The notes beneath the pieces were generated by a model. That model was not told the DNA's origin, searched no databases, and was given only the letters and a program-made list of their open reading frames with translations. A program made the position numbers and the translations under genes. From positions 64,353 to 70,593 of the forward strand of contig PMCC01000048.1 of assembly GCA_003155275.1 (NCBI GenBank): DNA of 6,241 nucleotides, in the 5' to 3' direction. This document shows, one piece after another, positions 6,191 through 6,241 of this stretch (positions are counted from its first letter, which is position 1; every line of letters starts with the position of its first letter). The stretch is from Actinomycetota bacterium (GTDB taxonomy: Bacteria; Actinomycetota; Humimicrobiia; Humimicrobiales; Humimicrobiaceae).

Positions 6191-6241
6191 ATGAGCAGCA
6201 TGATTGAAACGGAAAAATTAAAAGATAAAAAGGAAAAGGCA
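6191..6241 (+). CDS. Start of a downstream gene, 3'-truncated
   Basis: An ATG 6 bp after the dapL stop opens a frame that runs without a stop to the window edge (17 codons, MSSMIETEKLKDKKEKA). The peptide is charged and lysine-rich and shows no recognisable domain. A second in-frame ATG at 6200 is an alternative start. Neither has a clear Shine-Dalgarno sequence, although the close spacing suggests coupling to dapL. In related gene orders I recall the GTPase gene hflX in this place, and a short charged N-terminal leader would fit, but nothing visible here proves that. Confidence 0.5.
   Translation, partial: MSSMIETEKLKDKKEKA

Overview
The window is a same-strand, tightly packed bacterial gene block. 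It is AT-rich, uses many ATA (Ile) and AGA/AGG (Arg) codons, and reads as standard code with TAA/TGA stops. All supported genes lie on the + strand. I see no mobile element, CRISPR array, tRNA or rRNA. A SpoVS protein, an LL-diaminopimelate aminotransferase (DapL) route to lysine and peptidoglycan, and a GHKL-type ATPase beside spoVS suggest an anaerobic, Gram-positive-like or deep-branching lineage (Firmicutes, low-GC deep Actinobacteriota or similar). That placement is inference, because no rRNA or phylogenetic marker is present.

Layout: (1) 1-1089, the C-terminal part of a large protein. Its first visible residues look like the ATP-lid end of a GHKL ATPase domain, and the rest is a family-specific C-terminal region broken by a Ser/Gly/Asn-rich linker. 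(2) 1104-1364, spoVS, full length at 86 aa. (3) 1442-2806, miaB. (4) 2803-3969, miaA, overlapping miaB by ATGA. (5) A roughly 100-bp gap with weak inverted repeats. (6) 4070-4996, dapF, with the start moved inward from an upstream in-frame GTG. (7) 5018-6184, dapL, with the best Shine-Dalgarno sequence in the window. (8) 6191-6241, the first 17 codons of a further gene cut by the window edge.

Two biochemical pairs are visible. MiaA prenylates A37 of tRNAs that read UNN codons, and MiaB then methylthiolates the same base. DapL makes LL-diaminopimelate, which DapF epimerises to meso-diaminopimelate. The least understood part is the ATPase-SpoVS pair, where adjacency suggests but does not prove a joint role. 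Several otherwise ordinary enzymes here (MiaA most clearly, then DapF and MiaB) carry extra hydrophilic insertions compared with the usual family architecture. I found no clearly new system. The ATPase-SpoVS pair and the enlarged MiaA are the items most worth a second look.
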